From assembly GCF_002135355.1 (NCBI RefSeq), contig NZ_NEGE01000004.1:62001-126000 (forward strand): a DNA stretch of 64,000 nucleotides, given 5' to 3'. Every line of letters begins with the position of its first letter. The first letter of the stretch is position 1. This DNA comes from Acinetobacter sp. ANC 4169 (lineage in GTDB: Bacteria > Pseudomonadota > Gammaproteobacteria > Pseudomonadales > Moraxellaceae). This document shows, piece after piece, positions 54,473 to 64,000 of the stretch. Made by a program: the position numbers and the translations under genes. Below the pieces are notes generated by a model. It saw nothing but the letters and a program-made list of their open reading frames with translations. It had not been told where the DNA came from and did no database searches.

Positions 54473-54603
54473 AATCCCCCCATAAAAATATGTGATTATT
54501 TTTATCAATCATACAACATTTTGAATTTACTATTATTTTTTAAAATCATAAAAAAGGCACATTTTTCAATGTGCCTTTCTATAAGTAATTTTTTGATCAG
54601 GAA

Positions 54604-56013
54604 TTAAAGATCAAATAATTTGCCCGGGTTCATAATACCGTTTGGATCGAATACCTGTTTCAAAGCTTTCATGTATTCAATTTCTTCTGCTGAACGTGAG
54701 TATTCAAGATATGGCTTTTTGGTCATACCGACACCGTGTTCCGCAGAAATTGAACCGTCATATTTTTTCACAGTATCGAATACATATTTATTCACCACCT
54801 GACATTTAGCAAAGAATTCATCTTTACTTAGATCAGCAGGTTTTAAGATATTCAGGTGCAAGTTACCGTCACCAATATGACCGAACCAGCAAATTTCAAA
54901 ATCAGGGTAATTCGCTTCCACAATTGCATCAATTTCTTTAATAAATGCAGGCACGTGAGTAATCAGTACTGAAATATCATTTTTGTATGGCGTAAATGGC
55001 GCGATCGATTCAGAGATATCTTCACGTAAACGCCACAAGCTATGCACTTGATCCAGATTTTGGCTCATCACGCCATCCAGTACCCAACCCTGTTCCATGC
55101 AATGCTCGAAAATTTCCATCGCTGCATCCATAATCGGTTCATATGGCGCTTCAAACTCAAGCAACACATAGAATGGACAAGCCGTTTCAAATGGACGTTG
55201 TACATGACCATTGTCCAGCACTTTCTGCATCGCCAATTCACCAAAGAATTCGAATGCAGTTAAATCAATTTTCTTCTGGAAAGCATGCAGTACCGGCATA
55301 ATCGCATCAAAATCAGGTACGCCCAATACGAGTACTTGCAAGTCATGTGGTTGGCGTTCAAGCTTGATTTCAGCTTCAGTCACCAGACCTAGCGTTCCTT
55401 CACCACCAATGAACAAATGTTGAAGCGCATAACCGGTCGCATTCTTGATCATGCCTTTGTTTAAACGCAGGATGTCGCCTTTACCGGTGACTACGGTTAA
55501 ACCGAGTACCCAGTTACGGGTCATGCCGTATTTAATCACTTTAATACCACCGGCATTGGTGCCGATGTTACCGCCAATTTGTGAAGAACCTGAAGAGGCA
55601 AAATCTACCGGGTAATACATACCCTGTTCTTCAGCATAGTTTTGCAACTGTTCAGTCACTACACCGGCTTGTACACGTACCATACGGTCTGCCGGGAAGA
55701 ATTCCAGAATCTGGTTCATCTTCTCCATGCTAACGACAATTTCACCATTGGCCGCAACCGCGCCCGCAGATAAACCGGTACGACCGCCAGACGGTGTAAT
55801 TGCCACATTAAACTGGTTGGCAAGTTTTACAATCTGTTGCACTTGTTCCGTGCTAGATGGAAAAACGATGACCGACGGGTTCGGGTCGAAATGTTTAGTG
55901 TGGTCCCGACCCCAATTTTGCAGGCTATCCGCATCTGTTTTAATGCGGTTTTCACCCACAATAGCTGTCAATTGGGTTAATAACTCAGGTGTTAAAGCGA
56001 CTGGAGCATTCAT
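54604..56013 (-). CDS. FAD-linked D-2-hydroxyacid (D-2-hydroxyglutarate) dehydrogenase
   Basis: A 469-aa flavoprotein of the GlcD/D2HGDH type: PCMH FAD-binding domain with TPSGGRTGLSAGA near residue 75 and SGSSQIGGNIGTNAGGIKVIKYG near 140; C-terminal HIGDGNLHLN and SAEHGVGMTKK metal/substrate motifs. Divergent from serA, with 357 bases between start codons. SerA makes 2-hydroxyglutarate as a by-product in some bacteria, and D2HGDH recycles it, so pairing is meaningful. D-lactate or D-2-hydroxyglutarate specificity cannot be read from sequence. ATG 56013 is chosen; upstream in-frame sequence is unlike any family start. Confidence 0.85.
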   Translation of the reverse strand: MNAPVALTPELLTQLTAIVGENRIKTDADSLQNWGRDHTKHFDPNPSVIVFPSSTEQVQQIVKLANQFNVAITPSGGRTGLSAGAVAANGEIVVSMEKMNQILEFFPADRMVRVQAGVVTEQLQNYAEEQGMYYPVDFASSGSSQIGGNIGTNAGGIKVIKYGMTRNWVLGLTVVTGKGDILRLNKGMIKNATGYALQHLFIGGEGTLGLVTEAEIKLERQPHDLQVLVLGVPDFDAIMPVLHAFQKKIDLTAFEFFGELAMQKVLDNGHVQRPFETACPFYVLLEFEAPYEPIMDAAMEIFEHCMEQGWVLDGVMSQNLDQVHSLWRLREDISESIAPFTPYKNDISVLITHVPAFIKEIDAIVEANYPDFEICWFGHIGDGNLHLNILKPADLSKDEFFAKCQVVNKYVFDTVKKYDGSISAEHGVGMTKKPYLEYSRSAEEIEYMKALKQVFDPNGIMNPGKLFDL

Positions 56014-56370
56014 CGTTTGCAAACCTAGCAAGAAATATACAAGTGGTGGATGGTCTATAGGGCATTCATTTGTAAAAAGATTCACAAGAAAAATGTAATT
56101 TTGAACCGGGCGTGAACATAAAACCAGCAGCAGCACTGTGATCGATTTCACTGCCCGACATTATAAGGCATTTTCCACTGAAACCCTGAGGAAATAAGCA
56201 TTTTGACAATCTAGCCTTAAAAATTACAGCCTTAGTTAGACCAAAATTTTTCGTTCACGGCATATGTATGGCAAAAATACCTATGGTCTCCGTCATAAAG
56301 GAAATGTATATAGACCCTTCTCGTATGTTATCATATCGCGACTAAATTTGGCCTTTGTAGCGGAGCCGTA

Positions 56371-57603
56371 ATGAGCCAACATCTTTCACTGCCTAAAGAT
56401 AAAATTCGTTTCTTGTTGTTAGAAGGCGTTCATCAAAACGCAATCGACACATTAAATGCTGCTGGATACACCAACATCGATTACCGTAAAACTGCGCTTG
56501 AGGGTGAAGCGTTGAAAGAAGCGGTAAAAGATGCCCACTTCATTGGTATTCGTTCACGTACTCAGTTAACTGACGAAGTATTTGAAGCAGCCAACAAGCT
56601 CATCGCTGTTGGCTGTTTTTGTATCGGTACTAACCAGGTGAACCTGAATGCTGCGATGATTCGCGGTATTCCAGTATTTAACGCACCATATTCAAATACA
56701 CGTTCAGTGGCTGAACTGGTACTTGCTGAAGCAATTTTATTGCTTCGTGGCGTACCTGCTAAATCTGCTTCTACTCACCGTGGTGGCTGGAACAAATCTG
56801 CAGTAGGTTCATTTGAAACTCGTGGTAAAACTTTAGGTATCGTTGGTTACGGCTCAATTGGTTCGCAACTTTCAGTACTTGCTGAAAGCATGGGTATGCA
56901 CGTCATTTATTATGATGCCGTGACTAAACTTCCTATGGGTAATGCACGTCAAGTAGGTTCAATGGGTGAACTTCTTGCAAATGCAGACGTTGTATCTCTA
57001 CACGTTCCAGACGTTCCATCTACTCGTAACTTCTTTGGCAAAGATCAATTTGCACAAATGAAAGAAGGTTCGATCTTCATCAATGCTGCACGTGGTACTT
57101 GTGTGATCATTGAAGATCTTGCTGATGCGATCAAGTCTGGTCACATTGCAGGTGCTGCAGTTGACGTATTCCCTAAAGAACCTAAAGCCAACGGTGAAGA
57201 ATTTGTTTCTCCACTTCGTGGCCTGGACAACGTGATCTTGACTCCTCACGTGGGTGGTTCAACCATGGAAGCGCAAGCGAACATCGGTTTAGAGGTTGCA
57301 GAGAAATTTGTTGCTTACTCAGATAAAGGTATGACTTTATCTGCGGTGAACTTCCCGGAAATCGCGTTGCCGTTGACTGAAGGTAAACACCGTTTACTTC
57401 ACATCCATAAAAACATCCCGGGTGTATTGTCTAAAATCAACAACCTGTTTGCTGAACACGGCATCAACATCTCTGGTCAATCATTAATGACTAAAGGTGA
57501 TGTGGGCTATCTTGTTATGGATGTAGATGCAACTGCATCTAAAGAAGCGCTTGATACACTTCATGAAGTTGAAGGTACAATCCGCGTTCGCGTATTGTTC
57601 TAA
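56371..57603 (+). CDS. serA: D-3-phosphoglycerate dehydrogenase
   Basis: First step of serine synthesis. NAD-binding GYGSIG at 159-164, catalytic His in HVGGSTMEAQ near 293, and a C-terminal ACT domain (about 339-410) for serine feedback with the GVLSKINNLFAEHGINISGQ block. Length 410 aa, equal to E. coli SerA. Divergent from the D-2-hydroxyacid dehydrogenase; strong UUCG-tetraloop terminator downstream. Confidence 0.96.
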   Translation: MSQHLSLPKDKIRFLLLEGVHQNAIDTLNAAGYTNIDYRKTALEGEALKEAVKDAHFIGIRSRTQLTDEVFEAANKLIAVGCFCIGTNQVNLNAAMIRGIPVFNAPYSNTRSVAELVLAEAILLLRGVPAKSASTHRGGWNKSAVGSFETRGKTLGIVGYGSIGSQLSVLAESMGMHVIYYDAVTKLPMGNARQVGSMGELLANADVVSLHVPDVPSTRNFFGKDQFAQMKEGSIFINAARGTCVIIEDLADAIKSGHIAGAAVDVFPKEPKANGEEFVSPLRGLDNVILTPHVGGSTMEAQANIGLEVAEKFVAYSDKGMTLSAVNFPEIALPLTEGKHRLLHIHKNIPGVLSKINNLFAEHGINISGQSLMTKGDVGYLVMDVDATASKEALDTLHEVEGTIRVRVLF

Positions 57604-57615
57604 TTCAATTTTATT

Positions 57616-57648
57616 AAAAAACCACAGCATTCGTGCTGTGGTTTTTTT
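57616..57648 (+). terminator. Terminator after serA
   Basis: ACCACAGCA-TTCG-TGCTGTGGT stem-loop with a stable UUCG tetraloop and a T run. Confidence 0.92.
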
Positions 57649-58021
57649 ATTTTTTAAATTTTATAGTGTGAATGTAAAAAATATCGATTCCGCGATGTCG
57701 CCATTCGCAGCTGTTCGAGGCAGACCGAGATTAAATAATTAATGTTTCTGCGAACAATTTATTTAAATATCTCAATCTGTCGAGTTCTGCGATGAGAACA
57801 TTTGAAACATGTTTAAAATGTTCGTAAGGTGGCTTTGGTCTTACGAAGCAATGCTTCTCAAGACAAAACCAAAGTAACAATAAGCTAAAGATGAAATAAG
57901 TATCTCAATGCTAAGACGCCGTCGTTCCTCTATTATTTCACTCATATTCGGAAATATTTATTAAGCCTTTGCTTATCTCCCGCTATTCGAGAAATCGAAA
58001 CAAATTTAGTTCATTTAATAA
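57649..58021. other. Repeat-bearing gap between serA and the first RhtA-like gene
   Basis: No supported gene. Contains the inverted repeat GAACATTT/AAATGTTC (about 57796-57823), then the hairpin CTTTGGTCTT...AAGAC-AAAACCAAAG with GAAGCAATGCTTC (57845-57857) at its centre, related to the hairpin at 29515-29536. Confidence 0.6.
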
Positions 58022-58915
58022 ATGTTGAATTTAAAAAATACGCCCCATGTTCAGGCACTGCTGTTATTGCTGATTGCAATGATGAGCATGCAAAGCAGTG
58101 GCTCTTTCGCCAAGTATTTATTTGGACAATTTCCCATCCTGACTGTTTCCGCAATGCGCTTACTTCTAGGCGCATTGATCCTGGCGCTGATTTTTAAAAT
58201 CTGGCAGATTAATTTCCGGCAGGTTAAATGGTCGGCCATTATCAGCTATGGCATTGCTCTGGCGGGTATGAATATGCTGTTTTACCTGTCGATTGATCGC
58301 CTTCCGCTTGGCATTGCGGTTTCTTTCGAATTTATTGGCCCGCTCAGCGTTGCGCTTTATCATGCACGGCAAAAATACGATTTTATCTGGGTTGGGCTGG
58401 CCATTCTGGGTTTAATTTTACTGTTTCCCTTTGCTCAGGCTGCCCAGTCTTTAGACCTGCTCGGGATTTTCTTTGCCCTGGCTGCCGGGGCATGTTGGGC
58501 ATTGTATATTGTGGCCGGACAAAAACCTTCAGGTGTTTCAGGTAATCATACCGTGTGCTTAGGAATGTTTATTGGCATGCTAGTCTTAATGCCCATTGCA
58601 CTGTTCTCGGGTATGCCTGCCCATACTTTCGAGCCAAACAGTCTGATGTACTTTATGGCTTTGGCTGTGCTCGCGAGTGCCTTGCCGTTTAGTTTAGAGA
58701 TGATTGCCTTACGCAATTTAAGCGCCTTAAGTTTTGGTACTTTAATGAGTGTGGAACCTGCCATTGCGGCACTGTCGGGTTTTATATTTTTAGGCGAACA
58801 GCTGCTTTGGAATCAGTGGCTAGCATTAGTCACCATTATCACCGCATCGATTGGATGTACCTTTACCACGCAAAAAGCCAAAAACAAAACCGCAGACAAA
58901 TTAAAAACCGGGTAA
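58022..58915 (+). CDS. EamA/RhtA-like amino-acid exporter, copy 1
   Basis: A 297-aa ten-helix DMT-superfamily protein with two EamA domains. The block ISYGIALAGMNMLFYLSIDRLPLGIAVSFEFIGPL is typical of RhtA, which exports threonine and homoserine. Substrate inferred by family only. Followed by a paralogue 130 bases downstream. Confidence 0.85.
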   Translation: MLNLKNTPHVQALLLLLIAMMSMQSSGSFAKYLFGQFPILTVSAMRLLLGALILALIFKIWQINFRQVKWSAIISYGIALAGMNMLFYLSIDRLPLGIAVSFEFIGPLSVALYHARQKYDFIWVGLAILGLILLFPFAQAAQSLDLLGIFFALAAGACWALYIVAGQKPSGVSGNHTVCLGMFIGMLVLMPIALFSGMPAHTFEPNSLMYFMALAVLASALPFSLEMIALRNLSALSFGTLMSVEPAIAALSGFIFLGEQLLWNQWLALVTIITASIGCTFTTQKAKNKTADKLKTG

Positions 58916-59044
58916 TTTAAATTCGAACCCATCAAACCATCCTGCCTCAATGATTGATTAAATTTAAAGTTTTGAATTTAAAATTTCCCCGCAGTCAAAA
59001 CTCAAAAAATCACCATTAACCGCTATACTGTGCCCACCTGAAAC

Positions 59045-59947
59045 ATGGTCTATTCAAAGGACTATCTAACTGCGTGCCTCATGCCAAACTCTCAACTTCT
59101 TGCCGTAGTCTTCATGGTTCTGTCCATGATTTCCTATCAAATCAGTGCATCGTTTGCCAAACAACTGTTCATGGTTCTCGATCCTCTCACCGTCACGATT
59201 CTACGCTTGTGTTTTGCCTCCGTCATTGTCTGCATCATGTTTCGTTCATGGCACATCTTAAAGCGTCTGTCCTTTTTAAAATGGCGTGACTTGTTGTGCT
59301 ATAGCACAGCATTATGTTTGATGAATGTGCTGTTTTACATGTCACTTGGCAAGCTTCCTCAAGGTATTGCCGTCGGTCTAGAATTTATCGGGCCTTTAGG
59401 TTTGGCTTTACTGTCGATTAAACAACGTAGTGACTATATTTGGGTCGGACTGGCCATTTTAGGCATTGCCTTGATGGTGCCATGGGGACAAACGCAAAGT
59501 GAGCAATTTTCACTCATTGGTGCTGCCTGTGCACTTGGTGCAGGACTATGCTGGGCCTTTTATATTTATTTTGGACAAAAAGTCGTACATCAAAATATCG
59601 GTATGCATGCCTTAACCATTGCCATCGCCCTATCAGCTGTCAGCTTGTTACCGATCGGTCTATATCATGATGCACCGGCATTATTTGAAACCCAGTACTG
59701 GGGCAAAGCCTTGGCCATTGCAGTACTGGCAACCGCCATTCCTTATGCGCTAGATCTGCAAGCGCTTAAGTCTTTAAGCAAACTCAGTTACGGTACACTC
59801 TCCAGTCTTTCTCCTGCTCTGGCTGCACTTACCGGACTGCTTTTGCTTGGAGAAAAAATAGGAATGTTACAGTGGATTGCCCTGATGTGTGTCATGCTGG
59901 CATCGGTTGGGGTGACATTCAGATCCCGCCAAAAAGTCGGGTCTTAA
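59045..59947 (+). CDS. EamA/RhtA-like amino-acid exporter, copy 2
   Basis: A 300-aa paralogue of the gene at 58022; shares the blocks MNVLFYMSLGKLPQGIAVGLEFIGPLG and FAKQLF. Likely a tandem duplication that diverged. The start at 59045 gives a 12-residue prefix before MPNSQLL; ATG 59081 is the alternative. A TATACT lies near 59023. Terminator follows (59962-59986). Confidence 0.85.
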   Translation: MVYSKDYLTACLMPNSQLLAVVFMVLSMISYQISASFAKQLFMVLDPLTVTILRLCFASVIVCIMFRSWHILKRLSFLKWRDLLCYSTALCLMNVLFYMSLGKLPQGIAVGLEFIGPLGLALLSIKQRSDYIWVGLAILGIALMVPWGQTQSEQFSLIGAACALGAGLCWAFYIYFGQKVVHQNIGMHALTIAIALSAVSLLPIGLYHDAPALFETQYWGKALAIAVLATAIPYALDLQALKSLSKLSYGTLSSLSPALAALTGLLLLGEKIGMLQWIALMCVMLASVGVTFRSRQKVGS

Positions 59948-59961
59948 AATCGCTAAATTCA

Positions 59962-59987
59962 AAAAGATGGTTTTTGCCATCTTTTTT
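59962..59987. terminator. Bidirectional terminator between RhtA-like gene and hemerythrin gene
   Basis: AAAAGATGG / CCATCTTTT stem with a TTTTTG loop, A run on the left and T run on the right. Confidence 0.8.
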
Positions 59988-59992
59988 ATATC

Positions 59993-60457
59993 CTAAGCTT
60001 TGGTCAAACTGTCTTTATCTAATTTTTTATACTTTTTATATTCGGCTAAATATTTCTTGGCTAAATTGTGCTTTTGTTGATCATCCAAAATTTTCCCGGC
60101 CTGCTGGAAAAAGCCATGCTCTTCTTCTTTTAAATGATGATGTACTTTTTCAGAAAGTTTCTTGGCGATCGCCAACCAACCATGATTACTCATTTCAGTG
60201 TCGGTTAATTGCTCAAGTAACTCATCGATTTCATGGTGCTCCGCCAAGGCATGACGGGTAATGCTCAGGCCAGAATCGGTCATCATTAAAGGAATATAAA
60301 AATAACGATCCTCGGCAACTGCATGGGCAAACAGTTCATTTTTAAGCAGTTCAAATAACTCATGACGCTCTTCGGTATTCCCGGAGGTCTGGATTAATTT
60401 TTCAGAAAGTTCCCTCTGAATTTCATGACTTGCACGTAAAGCTTCGAAAATATTCAT
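59993..60457 (-). CDS. Hemerythrin HHE-domain protein
   Basis: A 154-aa helical-bundle protein of the HHE cation-binding type. Candidate di-iron ligands: H11 (ASHEI), H45 and E49 (FAHAVAEDRY), then AEHHEIDEL, and VHHHLKEEEHGF. Bacterial hemerythrins bind O2 or NO or help repair Fe-S clusters; YtfE-like function is possible, but the N-terminal ScdA domain is absent. Basic C-terminus KKYKKLDKD. Confidence 0.85.
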   Translation of the reverse strand: MNIFEALRASHEIQRELSEKLIQTSGNTEERHELFELLKNELFAHAVAEDRYFYIPLMMTDSGLSITRHALAEHHEIDELLEQLTDTEMSNHGWLAIAKKLSEKVHHHLKEEEHGFFQQAGKILDDQQKHNLAKKYLAEYKKYKKLDKDSLTKA

Positions 60458-60554
60458 CTACATCACCCTTTTATTTGCTACAGCCGCTATAGATTAAAAA
60501 GACTGTTTATCATTATTTTGAAGACATTCTGCTTACGATCTTAAAAGCAAATGC

Positions 60555-60566
60555 CCCACATGTGGG
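60555..60566. repeat. 12-bp palindrome CCCACATGTGGG
   Basis: Perfect inverted repeat in the gap between the TSUP and hemerythrin genes, so a possible operator. No regulator nearby to link it to. Confidence 0.35.
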
Positions 60567-60614
60567 TGACTAGATGAAGCAATTTGTATAAAAAAGTTTA
60601 ATATCGAAAATGAT

Positions 60615-61382
60615 TTATGAGAAAAATGTTTGATAGGCCAAACGGCAGATCAATATGCTCACCAGAATTAAAAACAGAATACGAATAAAACCGCTACCGT
60701 ATTTTAAAGCCGCCCGTACACCGATTATTGAACCTGCCACATTGGCCACTGCCATCATCAAACCTAAACTGAACAGCACATGCCCTGTTGGAATAAAGAA
60801 ACTTAAGGCGGCAAAATTGGTCATAAAATTGCCAATTTTAGATAAGGCAGAGGCATGTAGAAAATCGACTTTTAAATAACGAATAAAATAGAAAATAAAG
60901 AAGCTGCCGGTTCCCGGGCCAAAAACTCCATCATAGAAACCAATGATCAAACCGCCAATTCCGGCCAATATTAAGGTTTTTCTGGTCATACTTTGCTGAA
61001 AATGCACTTGACCGAACTGCTTTTTCATAAAGGTATAGATCGCAATCACAATCAGCATCACCAATACAAACGGACGCAGTACTTCTTTAGGAATCATGCT
61101 GACACAGGCAGCCCCTGCAAAAGAACTGATAAAGGCAGCGACACCAATCACCGCCAGTAACTTCCAGGCAAGTTTGACACGGCGTAAATACGACCATGCC
61201 GCTGAGGCAGTACCACAAATGGATGCCATTTTATTGGTACCGAACAGCGTTGCGGTGTTCATATGCGGAAAAGTATTCATTAAGGCCGGAATTTGAATTA
61301 ACCCGCCACCTCCTACCGCTGCATCAATCGCACCTGCAAAAAATGCAAAAAACAGAAGGCTTAAGATAATTTCAATTTCCAT
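60615..61382 (-). CDS. TSUP (TauE/SafE) family transporter
   Basis: A 255-aa inner-membrane protein with about eight helices. The duplicated TauE/SafE signatures are seen in AVGGGGLIQIPALMNTFP near residue 24 and GFYDGVFGPGTGSFFIFYF near residue 150. Members export sulfite, sulfoacetate or related anions. It follows truB by 17 bases on the minus strand and may be co-transcribed. Confidence 0.88.
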   Translation of the reverse strand: MEIEIILSLLFFAFFAGAIDAAVGGGGLIQIPALMNTFPHMNTATLFGTNKMASICGTASAAWSYLRRVKLAWKLLAVIGVAAFISSFAGAACVSMIPKEVLRPFVLVMLIVIAIYTFMKKQFGQVHFQQSMTRKTLILAGIGGLIIGFYDGVFGPGTGSFFIFYFIRYLKVDFLHASALSKIGNFMTNFAALSFFIPTGHVLFSLGLMMAVANVAGSIIGVRAALKYGSGFIRILFLILVSILICRLAYQTFFS

Positions 61383-61398
61383 GGATCTACTTCAACAA

Positions 61399-62307
61399 TT
61401 ACTCGAGATTTAACACGCGTTTAGGCACCAGACGATTACGCTCGGTAATTTCAGCCAGACCCAAACATTTTTCACCATCAAACACCAACACTTGGGCTTC
61501 TGCTGCATGCTCAATATTGCTTTCCATACCACGGCTAAAGTATTCAGCACGTCCTTCTGGCACTTGTACCTTGATAAAATGATCCACAGGTGCATAAGCC
61601 GGTAACAACAAAGCCTCTCGCTCCTGTTCAGTCAAACTTTCCAGATACTCAATGGTATAACTTGGGATCAGGTCGAAATGACCGGTTTTGATACGATGCA
61701 GATAGGTCAGATGACCAAATGTACCCAAGGCTTGGGCAATATCTTCACCCAATACACGAATGTATGTACCTTTAGAACAGGTCACATCAAGGGTAATACT
61801 ATTTTCAGTAAAAGAGCGTAATTCGATGGCATAAATATGGATCGGACGTGCTTCCCGTTCAATTTCTATCCCTTTACGCGCCAATTCGTACAGTGGACGT
61901 CCTTCTTTTTTCAATGCCGAATACATGGGTGGCACTTGCTGAATATCGCCGACAAATTTTGCCAGAACCTGGGCAATTTTTTCTTCAGACAATGCAGGCA
62001 CAGCCTGTTCCAGCAGCACGTCACCTTCGACATCTCCAGTCGTGGTGCTATGCCCCAAATGAATGGTAGTTTGGTAACGCTTGGTTGAATCGAGCAAATA
62101 ATGGGAAAATTTGGTTGCCTCACCCAAACAGATTGGCAACAAACCTGAAGCCAGTGGATCCAAAGCCCCGGTATGCCCGGCCTTTTGTGCCCGATACAAC
62201 CAGCGTACTTTTTGCAAGGCCGCATTTGAACTGATACCCAAAGGCTTATTCAGTAAAAATACGCCGCTGATATGACGGCGCTGAATTTTAGGTGAAGTCT
62301 TTTTCAT
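61399..62307 (-). CDS. truB: tRNA pseudouridine(55) synthase
   Basis: Makes pseudouridine 55 in the T-loop of tRNAs. Catalytic Asp50 lies in [16 protein letters not shown]; the [12 protein letters not shown] start and the [21 protein letters not shown] block follow. C-terminal PUA-like end. ATG 62307 gives 302 aa; a TTG four codons upstream is possible. Unlike the common rbfA-truB-rpsO arrangement, truB here is in an isolated spot. Confidence 0.95.
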   Translation of the reverse strand: MKKTSPKIQRRHISGVFLLNKPLGISSNAALQKVRWLYRAQKAGHTGALDPLASGLLPICLGEATKFSHYLLDSTKRYQTTIHLGHSTTTGDVEGDVLLEQAVPALSEEKIAQVLAKFVGDIQQVPPMYSALKKEGRPLYELARKGIEIEREARPIHIYAIELRSFTENSITLDVTCSKGTYIRVLGEDIAQALGTFGHLTYLHRIKTGHFDLIPSYTIEYLESLTEQEREALLLPAYAPVDHFIKVQVPEGRAEYFSRGMESNIEHAAEAQVLVFDGEKCLGLAEITERNRLVPKRVLNLE

Positions 62308-62461
62308 AGTGAAAATCAAACAAGTTCAAACGGCTGCTATGTTAGCAACCGCTTGTCATTTTTTACAACTTTTCTACGTTTTATTCATTTTTTTATGGCA
62401 AATTCTTTTTCAGTTCTCTTTTTAGACCTACAAAAAACAGAAAAAGAAGGTTGCATAGGAA

Positions 62462-63493
62462 ATGCAGAAACATCATAAATTATGGATTATTTTGGTGGTG
62501 ATTCTGGTGTGTCTAGGCGTGCTGTTATTTTGGCTCGCACCGTCCCAGTCTACCGCAGAACAAACAGAGGCTGCTCAAACGGCTGATGTGCAGAATAATG
62601 CCTTAACATCATCTATGCCAGCCACTACAGATCAAAGTCGGGCTTTGGTCAGTCATAGCCAGCAAGATACAGAAGTAAACTGTCAACTACGCCTGGACAA
62701 TGCCAATCGTTTAATTGTGAATGAACAGACACGCAACTGTTTTGAATATTTCATTACCGAGTATGGCGAAAAAGATCTCAAGCAAATCAAACACGATTTC
62801 AAAGCCTACATCCAGCTTAACCATAAAGAACCCGCTTTAGGGCAAATTATTGATTTGTGGAATCGCTACATGGACTACCGGGAAAAACTGGGCGATTTGC
62901 AGGCACCTAATATCGATAAGGAAGATCCTAAATATTATCAAAGCGTTTTTGCGAATATGAAAAATTTGCGTAAACAACTTTTCTCTGACTACGAAATTGA
63001 AGGCTTATTTGGTACTGAAGATAGCTATCATGAATATACCCTCAATCGCATGGCCGTTCTGGCAGACAAGAGCTTAACCGAAGCACAAAAAGCCCAAAAA
63101 TTAAAAGATCTGTTTAATCAATTACCTGAAGACTGGAAAGAAAACCTCGAACAACTCAATAAACTGGAAGATTTGCGCAAACTCACCGCAGACATAAAGG
63201 CTCGTGGCGGTTCAGCGGAAGAAATTCATCAGATGCGTACCAACCTGGTAGGTCCCGAGGCCACCCAACGTTTAGAAGCGTTAGATAGTCAACGCACTGA
63301 CTGGAAAGATAAGGTCAATCAATATCTGAATGAACGGGACAGCATCATGCAAAGCGGCATGAGTGATGAAGCCAAGCAACAAGCCGTGCAGAAATTACGG
63401 ACTCAGCATTTTAAAAAACCAGAAGAACAACTTCGAGTAGGGACTTTTGAAACCATCCATGATCAGGGAGGAAAATTACCATATAGCGAGTAA
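62462..63493 (+). CDS. lipB: Lipase-specific foldase (lipase chaperone)
   Basis: Steric chaperone that folds secreted lipases in the periplasm. One N-terminal membrane anchor (about residues 8-24), a variable Ala/Thr/Gln-rich linker, then the lipase-binding domain. The foldase motif RxxFDY(F/C)xxxxGE appears as RNCFEYFITEYGE at 91-103, with E replacing the usual D. Length 343 aa, normal. It lies directly upstream of a lipase gene, the order seen in Acinetobacter lip loci. Confidence 0.88.
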   Translation: MQKHHKLWIILVVILVCLGVLLFWLAPSQSTAEQTEAAQTADVQNNALTSSMPATTDQSRALVSHSQQDTEVNCQLRLDNANRLIVNEQTRNCFEYFITEYGEKDLKQIKHDFKAYIQLNHKEPALGQIIDLWNRYMDYREKLGDLQAPNIDKEDPKYYQSVFANMKNLRKQLFSDYEIEGLFGTEDSYHEYTLNRMAVLADKSLTEAQKAQKLKDLFNQLPEDWKENLEQLNKLEDLRKLTADIKARGGSAEEIHQMRTNLVGPEATQRLEALDSQRTDWKDKVNQYLNERDSIMQSGMSDEAKQQAVQKLRTQHFKKPEEQLRVGTFETIHDQGGKLPYSE

Positions 63494-63555
63494 TCGCAAT
63501 GTAGACCAATAAGGCGATCAGATCGATCCTCTTATTCAGTACCTGTACCAGCTAA

Positions 63556-64000
<445 letters not shown>

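Overview
The window reads as a stretch of gamma-proteobacterial chromosome of the Acinetobacter type (Moraxellaceae). This rests on gene content and order recognised from the translated sequence, not on a search: a multidrug MATE pump of the AbeM type, an MdfA-type pump, the compact mlaFEDCB operon, a lipase foldase placed before its lipase, a type B L31 ribosomal protein and moderate-to-low G+C. No rRNA, tRNA, CRISPR array, transposase or phage structural block was seen. Most of the window is ordinary housekeeping chromosome with short, terminator-rich intergenic gaps.

Layout. 1-8.6 kb: a HerA-like ATPase, the nitric-oxide detoxification pair hmp/nsrR with a 33-bp perfect palindrome as operator, engB, a ferritin-like predicted hydrolase, a VOC protein, a DAACS symporter, a 37-codon secreted His/Cys peptide and tesB. 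8.8-17.6 kb: plsB, a YeeZ-like epimerase, recG, comF, a Nudix/LOG pair and a CorA-family channel. 17.6-20.9 kb: the mla phospholipid-transport operon on the minus strand. 21.2-27.4 kb: a DEAD-box helicase with a repetitive RG-rich tail and a long structured leader, suhB, dxs and ribA. 27.9-32.1 kb: haem genes hemN and hemF around a hairpin-rich gap, a small membrane protein and aroE. 32.5-40.8 kb: a large acyl-CoA dehydrogenase, a predicted beta-propeller, hemW, a YdcZ-like exporter, abeM, an AarF/UbiB kinase and zinc-responsive rpmE2. 40.9-49.8 kb: crcB, a HopJ-family protein, a chagasin-like inhibitor, a methyltransferase, a Holliday-resolvase-like nuclease, an orphan ParA, an AI-2E exporter family protein, sodC and a YccS-like FUSC protein. 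50.0-56.0 kb: mdfA, a conspicuously AT-rich NACHT NTPase and two small envelope proteins. 56.0-64.0 kb: the divergent D-2-hydroxyacid oxidase/serA pair, tandem RhtA-like exporters, a hemerythrin, a TSUP transporter, truB, the lipase foldase and a lipase gene cut by the window edge.

Two things stand out as not ordinary. First, the single-gene NACHT NTPase (51550-53376) is compositionally foreign and has the domain layout of bacterial NLR-like anti-phage proteins. Second, the intergenic spaces carry a family of structured, dispersed palindromic elements: two inverted ~180-bp composite copies (27576-27754 and 41844-42022) and several smaller hairpins centred on GCAYTGC, plus mini-palindromes centred on CATGGATG. 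I recognise no named element in them.
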